A stretch of 18,052 bases of DNA from Blautia sp900556555 (lineage in GTDB: Bacteria > Bacillota > Clostridia > Lachnospirales > Lachnospiraceae), in NCBI GenBank assembly GCA_964250615.1, contig CAXUGM010000043.1, one strand, 5' to 3'. Below, one piece after another: positions 7,053 through 14,573 of this stretch. Made by a program: the position numbers and the translations under genes. Each line of letters begins with the position of its first letter. Position 1 is the first letter of the stretch. The notes under the pieces are model-generated. The model saw only the letters and a list, made by a program, of their open reading frames with translations, did not search any database and had not been told where the DNA came from.

Positions 7053-9727
7053 AAAAGTTTGTTCATTTATCTTTTTCGTATCTGAAATATTACAAAAAAC
7101 AAACAGCAGCACTTCTTATGGGAGTGATTTTTTCAGCAGCTCTTTTTACAGGAATGGGAAGTTTGTTTGAAAGCGGAAAACAGGCGGCTGTGGAACACGC
7201 AAGGGCAGAATACGGGGACTGGCATTACAATACCAGGGGAGATCTTGCCTGGGTTAAGGACTTTGAAAAAGAAGCCCAGGGAAGGGGATATGAGATTGAA
7301 AAGACCGGTATGGAAACCATACGAAAAGTCCTGGAAGAACCATTTAAGATGCAGCTGGTCTATGCAGATTCCAGTTATCTGGAGATGATGGGACGGAAAA
7401 TTCTTCAGGGATATTATCCACAGACGGAACAGGAAATTGCTATGGATATGCAGACCCTGCAGAGTCTTGGAATGGCAGATAAACTGGGGGAACAGGTGAT
7501 ATTGGATGGAGATACCTTTACCGTATGCGGAATCCTTTCGGATATGCCGGAAAAATTGCAGGAAGAACAGGGAAATTTCAGCCAGGTATTCGTGAATGCA
7601 TCTTTAGATTATGGAGAAAATGGAAGTTTTTTGTATTTGAAATTTGATGAAAACCATACTTTGTATGAGCAGCTTGTTTCCTTCTGCAAAAAATTTGAGA
7701 TTCCCTATTCTGATATGAAACGGAATAATGGAATCGTTGGTTATTTTGGAGGAGACCGTCCGGCAGTAGTCTGGGAAACTGTGAAAAACGGTTTGACCCA
7801 TAAAGAGATGGGACTGCCGTACATCTGGGGGACTCTAAATGAAGACGGACAATTAACAGAATATACAATCCTTTTTGGAGTTGCCGGTTTTGGTGTTTTT
7901 ATTATTTACAGCTTATTTCAGATTTCAGTGATTAAAAGAAAAGCACAGTACAGCACCATGGAAACCCTGGGTATGACAGATGGGCAGAAAATGGGAATTC
8001 TTTTAGGAGAACTGGGAAGTATCGGTGCTGTTGGATATCTTATAGGATGCGTATTGGGAAATCTTACAGCAGCAGGTATTTATCAAAAAGCAGGGCGTAT
8101 TTTTGTACTGAGGAATCAGACACGCCATACCGGAGGAGAGGATGCAGCAGAGAAATTTGGGGTTGCAAGTATCCCGGATGCCGGAAATTATCAAATAGAC
8201 TGGCCCATCATGTTTGTGGGCTTGCTGGGGCTTGCCATTGCTGTTTTCGTGATCAGCGGTATCTTTGTGTACCGGATGAGAAAGCAATCCATCCGGCAGA
8301 TGTTGTCAGAAGAAGTAGAAAAACATCCAAAGCGTAAAATTTATAGCAAAAACCGCAGCAATCTGACAAGTATCCTTACCAGAAAATTTATGTTTGCCAG
8401 AAAAGGTAATTTTGTGGGGATTCTGTTATCCCTGTCCATAGGCAGTGTGTTATTTCTGGGAGCTTTTTATGTGATGGAAAACACAAAAATCAATAATGAA
8501 CTGACCTTTAAAGCAGATGACGGACTTGCCTCAGATATTCAGGTTTATGTACAGTCTGATCAGCTTTCTGACGGCATTCCAGAAGATGCAGTACAGAAGA
8601 TAAAAGAAATCGCCGGAATCCGGCAGATGCATCCGGTACGGTATCTTCTGGGGGAAATTCCACTGGAGGATGGAGCTTTAAAATGGACTGCTTATTTTGA
8701 TGAAATAGCAAATGAAAAGGGCAGACTGCCGGATCCCCGGCTCATGGAAAAGTATCATGGAGTGGCAGTGCAGACAGGGGAAGATGATTATAAGCTGAAA
8801 GTCAATATCTATGGGTATGATGATGCCATGCTGGAGGATTTGAATGATTATCTTTTAGATGGTGAGATTGACCCGGAGCAAATGCGGGCAGACAACAGCG
8901 TGATCATGAAAACTCTGATGGATGGACAGGGAAATTATGATGGAATTGATGTAAAGCCGGGGGATGAGCTTGCACTTACCACAATCAGCAGCCAAGATGT
9001 CCCACAGGAGGCACTTCGTTTTCAGGGAAAAGAAGAGTGGTACCAGAGCCAGGCCATGAAGGTTTCTGCACTTGTCAGCAGGCCATTAGGAAAAGTGGAC
9101 ACTTATATAGGTGATACGGATGTGGTTGATATTATTATGACCAATGAGCAGATGGAACAGAATTTCGGTATAAAAGACTATCAGACAATCAGCATTTCGG
9201 TAAATTCAGAACAGGCATCCAAGGAAGTTTCCGGAAAAATCGGGAAGATAACAAAGGAAATCAGCAAATGTGTGGTCAAAGATTACGGTGAAAAAATCAG
9301 GCAGCAGAATCTCTATCTTGCTCAAAAAATGTTCTTTTTTTATGGAATTGCTGCCGTGCTTTTGGGAATCAGCCTTCTTCATATGATGAACAGTATGCAG
9401 TACCTCATTGCCGCAAGAAAACGGGAATTTGGCATTCTAAGGGCAATGGGAATTACTGATTCCGGATTCCGGAAAATGATTGCAAAGGAAGGCCTGCGGT
9501 ATGGAATTTATTCCGGAATCACGGTGATGATTGTTTACTCTGTAATCCAGAAGATATTGTATTACTTTATGGTACATGTATATCTTTATCTTCATCCCCA
9601 GCCAGTGATTTCCCGGGGAGTCTTAGTGGTGGTGCTGTTGCTGAACCTTGGAATCTGTGTTGGTGTAACATTGCTGTCAGGAGAAACTATTTTAAAGAAA
9701 CAGATTATAGAAGAAATAAGGGAATAA
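7049..9727 (+). CDS. Large FtsX-type ABC transporter permease with two extracellular domains
   Basis: An 892-residue membrane protein with eight predicted helices in two halves: about 19-41, 272-294, 314-340, 384-409, then 452-474, 758-781, 815-840 and 852-878. Each half is an FtsX/MacB permease unit in which a large soluble domain (about 42-270 and 475-757) follows the first helix and should face the outside. The cytoplasmic coupling segments KRKAQYSTMETLGMTDGQ and ARKREFGILRAMGITDSG are clear duplicates of the conserved FtsX motif. It is longer than BceB-type permeases (about 650 residues, ten helices, one external domain), so it is a different subfamily. Partners are the ATPase with a 4-base overlap and the kinase/regulator upstream. 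Likely roles are peptide-antibiotic detoxification or envelope-stress sensing; the substrate is unknown. No clear terminator follows. Confidence 0.9.
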   Translation: MKKFVHLSFSYLKYYKKQTAALLMGVIFSAALFTGMGSLFESGKQAAVEHARAEYGDWHYNTRGDLAWVKDFEKEAQGRGYEIEKTGMETIRKVLEEPFKMQLVYADSSYLEMMGRKILQGYYPQTEQEIAMDMQTLQSLGMADKLGEQVILDGDTFTVCGILSDMPEKLQEEQGNFSQVFVNASLDYGENGSFLYLKFDENHTLYEQLVSFCKKFEIPYSDMKRNNGIVGYFGGDRPAVVWETVKNGLTHKEMGLPYIWGTLNEDGQLTEYTILFGVAGFGVFIIYSLFQISVIKRKAQYSTMETLGMTDGQKMGILLGELGSIGAVGYLIGCVLGNLTAAGIYQKAGRIFVLRNQTRHTGGEDAAEKFGVASIPDAGNYQIDWPIMFVGLLGLAIAVFVISGIFVYRMRKQSIRQMLSEEVEKHPKRKIYSKNRSNLTSILTRKFMFARKGNFVGILLSLSIGSVLFLGAFYVMENTKINNELTFKADDGLASDIQVYVQSDQLSDGIPEDAVQKIKEIAGIRQMHPVRYLLGEIPLEDGALKWTAYFDEIANEKGRLPDPRLMEKYHGVAVQTGEDDYKLKVNIYGYDDAMLEDLNDYLLDGEIDPEQMRADNSVIMKTLMDGQGNYDGIDVKPGDELALTTISSQDVPQEALRFQGKEEWYQSQAMKVSALVSRPLGKVDTYIGDTDVVDIIMTNEQMEQNFGIKDYQTISISVNSEQASKEVSGKIGKITKEISKCVVKDYGEKIRQQNLYLAQKMFFFYGIAAVLLGISLLHMMNSMQYLIAARKREFGILRAMGITDSGFRKMIAKEGLRYGIYSGITVMIVYSVIQKILYYFMVHVYLYLHPQPVISRGVLVVVLLLNLGICVGVTLLSGETILKKQIIEEIRE

Positions 9728-9753
9728 AAGGAGTTCTGAATGTTGGATTCGTC

Positions 9754-9782
9754 TTGCAGACCTATTTTCAGAATGGTACAAT
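9754..9782 (+). promoter_or_regulatory. Promoter of the alpha-glucosidase gene
   Basis: TTGCAG (9754-9759) and TACAAT (9777-9782) are 17 bases apart and 27 bases before the chosen ATG. This suggests the glucosidase can be transcribed separately from the transporter operon. Confidence 0.55.
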
Positions 9783-9809
9783 GAAAACAAAAATGGGGAA
9801 GTGAAAGTG

Positions 9810-11450
9810 ATGAGGCACGAAAAAGACTGGTACAAGGAACTGGTGATCTATCAAATCTATCTCAGAAGTTTTAAGGATGGAAACGGAGACGGAATTGGTG
9901 ATTTAAAGGGTATGATTGAGAAACTGGATTACCTGAATGAGTTAGGTGTTAATGCAGTGTGGATGTCACCGGTTTATGCATCACCTAATGTGGATAATGG
10001 GTATGACATATCAGATTATTTTTCCATTATGGAGGAATTTGGTACCATGCAAGACTGGGAAATATTCCGGGACGAAGCACATGCAAGAGGTATTGCTGTT
10101 ATCATGGATCTGGTGCTCAATCATACGTCTGATCAGCATGTGTGGTTTCAGGAATCAAAGAAGTCCAGAGAAAATCCATATAGTGATTTTTATATCTGGA
10201 AAGACCCGGTACCAGACGGTGGTGCTCCAAATGTCTGGATGTCTGTGTTTGGAGGCAGTGCATGGGAATATGTGCCGGAACGGAAGCAATATTATCTCCA
10301 CCTGTTTGCAAAAGAACAGCCGGATTTAAACTGGGACTGCTTGGAAGCAAGACAGAAGATTTTTGATATTATCCGTTTCTGGAACGAAAAAGGTGTGGAC
10401 GGTTACCGGGTGGATGCCATCAGCTATTTGGATAAAGGGCTGGATGGAAGAGCTGATTTCCAGGAGAAAATCGGAACTGTAGCGTGTGTGAATTTAGAGG
10501 GAACGCACCGCTATATCAGAGAAATGGCAGCGGAAACGTTTGCACCTGATCATCTTATGAGTGTTGGCGAAGTGAATATCAATCATGAACAGGATGCCAG
10601 AAATTATTCCAGTGCAAAGAGCAGTGAATTTAACATGGCAATTCCCTTTGTACTGCCGATTGTAGAGATTCAGACCTGGTCACCGGAAAAGATGAAAAGA
10701 GATTTAGAGAAGGATTATCAGGCACTGAAAGAAGATGGCTGGTGGGCAAGATTTCTCAGTAATCATGATAAACCGCGTCAGGTGTCTCTCTATGGAAATG
10801 ATGGATTATATTGGAAAGAATCTGCAAAAATGCTGGCTTGCTATATCCATACCCTGCCAGGAACACCCTTTGTTTATCAAGGGGAAGAGCTAGGTATGAC
10901 CAATGTTCAGTATGATTCTATAGAAGAATATGATGATATCGATACGAAAAATTATTATATGAGCATGCTCAGTAACGGGGCATCAAAAGAGGATGCACTG
11001 GCAGAGTCTCAAAGCATCAGCAGAGATAACAGCAGAACTCCTATGCAGTGGGATGATAGTGCTTACGCAGGATTTTCTACACACAAGCCCTGGCTGGGAG
11101 TAAATCCTAATTATGTGAAAATCAATGCTGCCAACCAGATGCAGGATGACACTTCCGTGTTCCGGTTCTATCAAAAACTTATTAGACTTCGGAAAGAGAA
11201 TCCTGTGATGATACACGGGCATTTTGCACTGTGCTGTTCAAAGGAAGGCCCGGTGATTGCATACACCAGAAGTCTGGAAGAGGTGACCTGGCTGATTATA
11301 CATAACTTTTCAGAAGAAGAACAGAGCTTTGAACATGAAAAAATACAGAGTGCAGAACAGGTGATTTTATCTAATTACGATGAGGTGAAGATGGAAAATG
11401 GACAGGCAAAATTAAGGGCATATGAGACGCTGATAGCCAGGATAGAGTAA
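9810..11450 (+). CDS. GH13 alpha-glucosidase (oligo-1,6-glucosidase/maltase group)
   Basis: A 546-residue cytosolic glycoside hydrolase of family GH13 with a TIM barrel and a C-terminal beta domain. No signal peptide is visible. Landmarks are: the metal-loop motif DGNGDGIGDL (about 22-31); region I DLVLNHTSD with D100 and H105; QPDLNWD (170-176); region II GYRVDAIS with nucleophile D202; region III VGEVN with acid/base E254; region IV FLSNHDKPR with H319 and D320; and late blocks TPFVYQGEELGM and RTPMQWD. It should release glucose from the non-reducing end of short alpha-glucosides. The residue after the nucleophile is alanine, where MalL-type 1,6-specific enzymes have valine, so 1,4-linked substrates may be preferred. 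The ATG at 9810 is favoured over the GTG at 9801, which sits inside the GGGGAAG ribosome-binding site. No sugar transporter or sugar regulator is adjacent. Confidence 0.92.
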   Translation: MRHEKDWYKELVIYQIYLRSFKDGNGDGIGDLKGMIEKLDYLNELGVNAVWMSPVYASPNVDNGYDISDYFSIMEEFGTMQDWEIFRDEAHARGIAVIMDLVLNHTSDQHVWFQESKKSRENPYSDFYIWKDPVPDGGAPNVWMSVFGGSAWEYVPERKQYYLHLFAKEQPDLNWDCLEARQKIFDIIRFWNEKGVDGYRVDAISYLDKGLDGRADFQEKIGTVACVNLEGTHRYIREMAAETFAPDHLMSVGEVNINHEQDARNYSSAKSSEFNMAIPFVLPIVEIQTWSPEKMKRDLEKDYQALKEDGWWARFLSNHDKPRQVSLYGNDGLYWKESAKMLACYIHTLPGTPFVYQGEELGMTNVQYDSIEEYDDIDTKNYYMSMLSNGASKEDALAESQSISRDNSRTPMQWDDSAYAGFSTHKPWLGVNPNYVKINAANQMQDDTSVFRFYQKLIRLRKENPVMIHGHFALCCSKEGPVIAYTRSLEEVTWLIIHNFSEEEQSFEHEKIQSAEQVILSNYDEVKMENGQAKLRAYETLIARIE

Positions 11451-11478
11451 AAGGGAAAACTGTCGTTTTACGGATTTA

Positions 11479-11538
11479 ATGTCTTTTGGAATGTTCATTT
11501 TGTCACTGCTGACATTCATTTATTTGATTTGTCACTGA
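11479..11538 (+). pseudogene. Remnant of a small hydrophobic type I toxin (holin-like/TxpA-like)
   Basis: The 19-residue peptide MSFGMFILSLLTFIYLICH resembles the core of the short 'putative holin-like toxin' peptides of Firmicutes, which are single membrane helices carrying an SFG/AFG-x-F-I-x-x-LLTF-like run. The frame is open upstream to 11446 but has no other ATG. The usual N-terminal lead-in of about ten residues and the charged C-terminal tail are missing, and no good ribosome-binding site precedes the ATG. It is therefore probably a decayed copy. The support is the context: two hairpins with opposite terminator polarity follow directly, as in type I loci where an antisense RNA converges on the toxin mRNA. 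Assignment is from pattern memory only. Confidence 0.45.
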
Positions 11539-11553
11539 TGATATAGAGCATAG

Positions 11554-11588
11554 AAAAACCACCCGAAACTTGGCAAGTAGAGAGGTGG
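11554..11588 (-). terminator. Minus-strand terminator hairpin, possibly ending an antisense RNA
   Basis: CCACC (11559-11563) pairs with GGTGG (11584-11588), and inside the loop ACTTG-G-CAAGT (11568-11578) forms a second helix. On the minus strand the hairpin is followed by five T residues (11558-11554), so it ends leftward transcription. It would terminate a small RNA running from about 11640 leftwards, antisense to the 3' region of the small hydrophobic frame. No convincing minus-strand promoter was found, although TTGACC at 11616-11611 could be a -35 box. Confidence 0.5.
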
Positions 11589-11613
11589 CATTTCTATGTT
11601 ACACTTTATAGGT

Positions 11614-11641
11614 CAACCCCTTGTGGGCGGTTGTTCTTTTT
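11614..11641 (+). terminator. Plus-strand terminator of the small toxin-like locus
   Basis: CAACCCC (11614-11620) pairs with GG-c-GGTTG (11626-11633, one bulged C) around the loop TTGTG. TTCTTTTT follows. It lies beyond the minus-strand hairpin, so the two transcripts would overlap between 11554 and 11641. Confidence 0.6.
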
Positions 11642-11696
11642 ACATTTATACTATATCATAATTATAATGCTGATTCAATAGAAACAGAAATACATT

Positions 11697-11724
11697 TTGC
11701 TGATTAGATAAAAATAAATATAAA
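11697..11724 (+). promoter_or_regulatory. Promoter of the 447-residue regulator gene
   Basis: TTGCTG (11697-11702) and TATAAA (11719-11724) are separated by 16 bases. The start codon is 33 bases downstream of the -10 box, and AGAGAGGCGG (11738-11747) serves as the ribosome-binding site. Confidence 0.5.
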
Positions 11725-11757
11725 CGGTAAAAATAACAGAGAGGCGGTACAGCAAAC

Positions 11758-13101
11758 ATGAACTATAAAATTGCCTTGCTTTTAAAAAAACATTACCGCA
11801 ATTTTTGCGAGGAAAAAATCAGAAGTAAACCAGAAAATATAGAAATAGACTATTTTTTATATGATACTCTTGAGGAATTGCTTGATATTTTCAAGAAAAT
11901 CCACCATCAATATGATGGATTTTATGTAAGTGGTCTGATTCCTTACCAGGCAATCAGGACTATGGGAAAAGAAGGCTGTGAGGTTTTTATTGAAGTGGCA
12001 AATGTAGATATTTCCAATACCTATCGCATTTTAATACAACATTTAGTAGGGAAAGATACAGTACAGCTCTCCAGAATAGGTATGGATTTTCTGCGTTTTG
12101 AAAATGATTTGGAGGAAGTGATTCTCCAGGACAGATTTGCGGAAGTGGTACACAGCTATGAGGGAAGATGGAAAAATTTTAAGACCATTGAAGAAATCGA
12201 AGCAGAGGAACAGGCAGTATCAGATTTTTATAGGAAGCAATGCGAAAACAAGAAAATTGATTTGATAATTACTTATTTTTACAGTGCCTGTGAACAGGTA
12301 AGAGAGTTTCAGGTTCCATGCTACTATGTTTACCCGGGAAGTCCTGCTTTCTGGCAGTCCATAGAAAATCTGAAAAATAACATTGCTTTGAACAGGATGG
12401 AGCAGGATAAATCAGCGGTTATCTGTATTGATAAAGAAGAAATGAGGGAAAGGAAAAAGTCGTATTTTCATCAGTTTGAAACGCAACTTTTAACATTTGC
12501 ACAGGAGTTCAATGCTAAATTTTTTAATCAGATGATTTTGAAAGATGGAAATCATAACCTGGAATTATATATGGATTTTTCCGAAATGGAAACCATTACC
12601 AAAGGTTTTACAGAATGTCCTCTTTATAAGACCATGGTAGAGAACATGGGATTTTCCGGCTCTATAGGATACGGAGTTGGAGAGAATCTTTATCATGCAA
12701 GAATTAATGCCATTAATGCCAGCCGTTATGGAAAAAATGGAGGAAAAAACACAGGTGGAAGTTTCTTTATGGATGAAAAAGGAAATCTCACAGTTTTAAA
12801 AAGCGGAACTACAGAAAAAACTGTGAAAATTTCTGAAGATTATGTAAGAACTATAGCAAATGCTGTAAGACTCTCCGCAGAGACAATCGTGCGGATTATT
12901 GGTGTAATGCATTCCTTGAATACGGATAAAATCACCTCTCATGACCTGGTATATGGGCTGAATATTTCTTTGCGGAACGCAAATAAGTTTCTTTCCAATA
13001 TGGAAAAATATCATTATGCAGAAGTAGTGGGATATAAACGGATTGGGAATAAGGGACGGCCGGTCAGAGTGTATCAATTAACATTGAAATATGATTTTTA
13101 G
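11758..13101 (+). CDS. Putative transcriptional regulator: sensor-like N-terminus, GGDEF-fold-like middle, C-terminal winged helix
   Basis: A 447-residue cytosolic protein with no membrane segment. I do not recognise a named family. Residues 1-205 look like a two-lobed alpha/beta sensor of PrpR-N/racemase type, with NYKIALLLK, YDGFYVSGLIPYQAI (52-66), and a second lobe with KKIDLIITYFYSACEQVREFQVPCYYVYPGSPAF (165-198). Residues about 205-340 resemble the fold of GGDEF/GTP-cyclohydrolase III-like domains: SGSIGYGVGENLYHARINAINASRYGKNGGKNTGG matches their closing SIG...A...AL..AK..G pattern. A GGDEF catalytic motif is absent, as in CdaR/PucR-type regulators. Residues about 360-447 form a helical/winged-helix region ending in GLNISLRNANKFLSNMEKYHYAEVVG and a KGRPVRVYQL wing. 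It converges on the YfcC/M20 operon and shares its terminator, so regulating that operon is the natural guess. Confidence 0.65.
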   Translation: MNYKIALLLKKHYRNFCEEKIRSKPENIEIDYFLYDTLEELLDIFKKIHHQYDGFYVSGLIPYQAIRTMGKEGCEVFIEVANVDISNTYRILIQHLVGKDTVQLSRIGMDFLRFENDLEEVILQDRFAEVVHSYEGRWKNFKTIEEIEAEEQAVSDFYRKQCENKKIDLIITYFYSACEQVREFQVPCYYVYPGSPAFWQSIENLKNNIALNRMEQDKSAVICIDKEEMRERKKSYFHQFETQLLTFAQEFNAKFFNQMILKDGNHNLELYMDFSEMETITKGFTECPLYKTMVENMGFSGSIGYGVGENLYHARINAINASRYGKNGGKNTGGSFFMDEKGNLTVLKSGTTEKTVKISEDYVRTIANAVRLSAETIVRIIGVMHSLNTDKITSHDLVYGLNISLRNANKFLSNMEKYHYAEVVGYKRIGNKGRPVRVYQLTLKYDF

Positions 13102-13105
13102 AAAC

Positions 13106-13153
13106 AAAAGAGACAAGCCTTGGGTGGGTGCTGATCCGAGGCTTGTCTCTTTT
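13106..13153. terminator. Bidirectional intrinsic terminator between convergent genes
   Basis: A perfect 15-bp stem (13106-13120 with 13139-13153) starts with AAAAG and ends with CTTTT, so it has a U-tail in both directions. The loop is 18 bases. It lies 4 bases after the regulator stop and 7 bases after the YfcC stop on the other strand, serving both. Confidence 0.95.
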
Positions 13154-13160
13154 ATTGATA

Positions 13161-14552
13161 TTAAAATACTACAGTTGCAATGGCTATCAGTACGCCCTGG
13201 GTCACAATCAGAGCAAGGAAAATAGGAACAATTAATTTCCACCATTTTTCAATCTTAACACCTGCAATACCACACATAATAGGAGCCATGGCAGTAGGCC
13301 AGATGATATTGGAAAGACCATCACCAAACTGGAAGGCAAGCACAGATACCTGGCGGGAGACACCTACTAAATCTGCCAGTGGTGCCATAATTGGCATACT
13401 GGTAACTGCCTGTCCGGAACCGGATGGAATCAGGAAGTTTAATAAAGTCTGAACAATGAGCATTGCTTCAGAGGCAATCCATGCCGGGAATTTTGTCAGT
13501 GGAATGGAGATGCCATATACAATGGTATCAATAATATGTCCGGATTGGAGAACGACCAGAATACCTCTGGAAAATCCGATAATCATACAGGCAACAGCAA
13601 TATCTGTAAAGCTGGCGGCCATTTTTTTTGCAATAGTATCAGGACCCCAGCCCATGATTAAGGATGATACGATACCCATAATCAAAAATACGGCAGATAA
13701 ATCTTCAAAATACCAGCCTTTTGTTTTTACACCCCATACAATAACAATAATACCTATAGCAAGTACAGCTAAAACTAATTTTTCACGTATACCAAATGGA
13801 TGTTTTTCTACATCCTCCGGATTCATAGCCATATGACTGAAATCATCCCCGTATACATAGCTTTTTGTTGGATCAGCCTGAACTTTTAAAGCGTATCGTA
13901 TCAGTAAAATAGAAGCTACAACAATCATTACCGCATGACAAATAAGCCGGAATCCTACACCGGACATAGGTTGAAGACCGGCAATGTCCTGTGCCATACC
14001 AACAGTAAATGGATTCATAATAGCTCCACTGTAACCAAGACCGACACCGAGAGCTACAATGCCAAGGCCTACCAAAGCGTCATACCCCATAGCAATGGCG
14101 ATTCCTACAAAAATAGGAATAAAGGGAAAGGCTTCTTCAAATACCCCTATGGTAGAGGAGGCACAGCCAAGTACCAGAATAAAAATTGGAATGATAACAG
14201 CTCGTGCTTTTCCCTTTAGTACTTTTAGAAGACCGGCCACAAGTCCGTTAAAAGCACCAGAGGAAATAATTAATCCAATGGCAGCATAGGCGATAAATAC
14301 AAAGAAAATAACGCCTCCACCATTCATCATACCATTATAAATTGATTTTATGGTCTCGAATACACCTACCGGTGAAGATTCTACGGTATGGTATGTGCCG
14401 GGAACAACAACTTCGGTTCCGGCTTCGTTCACCTGGCGGTCAAATTCACCGGCCGGAAGAATCCAGGTGGCAATGGAACAGACAATAATAATTGCTGTAA
14501 GAAGTACAAAAATGTGCGGTAATTTAAATTTTTTCTTGGTTTCAGTACTCAT
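13161..14552 (-). CDS. YfcC-family (DcuC-like) membrane transporter
   Basis: A 463-residue integral membrane protein with about 11-12 hydrophobic helices. The N-terminal pattern, first helix then ILPAGEFDR...G..VVPGTY (32-53), is a hallmark of YfcC proteins (DcuC/C4-dicarboxylate-carrier-like superfamily). Later blocks include CASSTIGVFEEAFPFIPI, GVGLGYSGAIMNPFTVG and IPSGSGQAVTSMPIMAPLADLVGVSRQ, whose re-entrant-loop-like serine/glycine runs also suit that superfamily. Members are annotated as C4-dicarboxylate, basic amino acid or short peptide carriers. The cotranscribed M20 amidohydrolase argues for uptake of a dipeptide or N-acyl amino acid. The ATG at 14552 has AGGGGGAT upstream and begins 21 bases after the M20 stop. 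Length is normal. Confidence 0.88.
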   Translation of the reverse strand: MSTETKKKFKLPHIFVLLTAIIIVCSIATWILPAGEFDRQVNEAGTEVVVPGTYHTVESSPVGVFETIKSIYNGMMNGGGVIFFVFIAYAAIGLIISSGAFNGLVAGLLKVLKGKARAVIIPIFILVLGCASSTIGVFEEAFPFIPIFVGIAIAMGYDALVGLGIVALGVGLGYSGAIMNPFTVGMAQDIAGLQPMSGVGFRLICHAVMIVVASILLIRYALKVQADPTKSYVYGDDFSHMAMNPEDVEKHPFGIREKLVLAVLAIGIIVIVWGVKTKGWYFEDLSAVFLIMGIVSSLIMGWGPDTIAKKMAASFTDIAVACMIIGFSRGILVVLQSGHIIDTIVYGISIPLTKFPAWIASEAMLIVQTLLNFLIPSGSGQAVTSMPIMAPLADLVGVSRQVSVLAFQFGDGLSNIIWPTAMAPIMCGIAGVKIEKWWKLIVPIFLALIVTQGVLIAIATVVF

Positions 14553-14573
14553 ATGTAATCATCCCCCTAACTT

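Noticed and set aside
7578..7868. Minus-strand frames opposite the permease (also around 8003-8287)
   Set aside because: They lie wholly within a well-supported permease gene, show no recognisable motif and have low-complexity composition typical of antisense shadows.
9733..9773. Terminator after the permease (TTCTGAA ... TTCAGAA)
   Set aside because: The arms are 7 bases long and separated by more than 25 bases with no T tract, and the interval contains a plausible promoter for the next gene.
11614..11641. Possible riboswitch or leader element upstream of the 447-residue regulator
   Set aside because: The hairpin ends in a T run and lies before the regulator's own promoter at 11697-11724, so it reads as a terminator of the preceding small locus, not as a leader element.
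13180..14289. Several plus-strand frames opposite the YfcC gene
   Set aside because: They are shadows of a long transporter gene with clear family motifs and membrane helices; no ribosome-binding sites or domains were seen.
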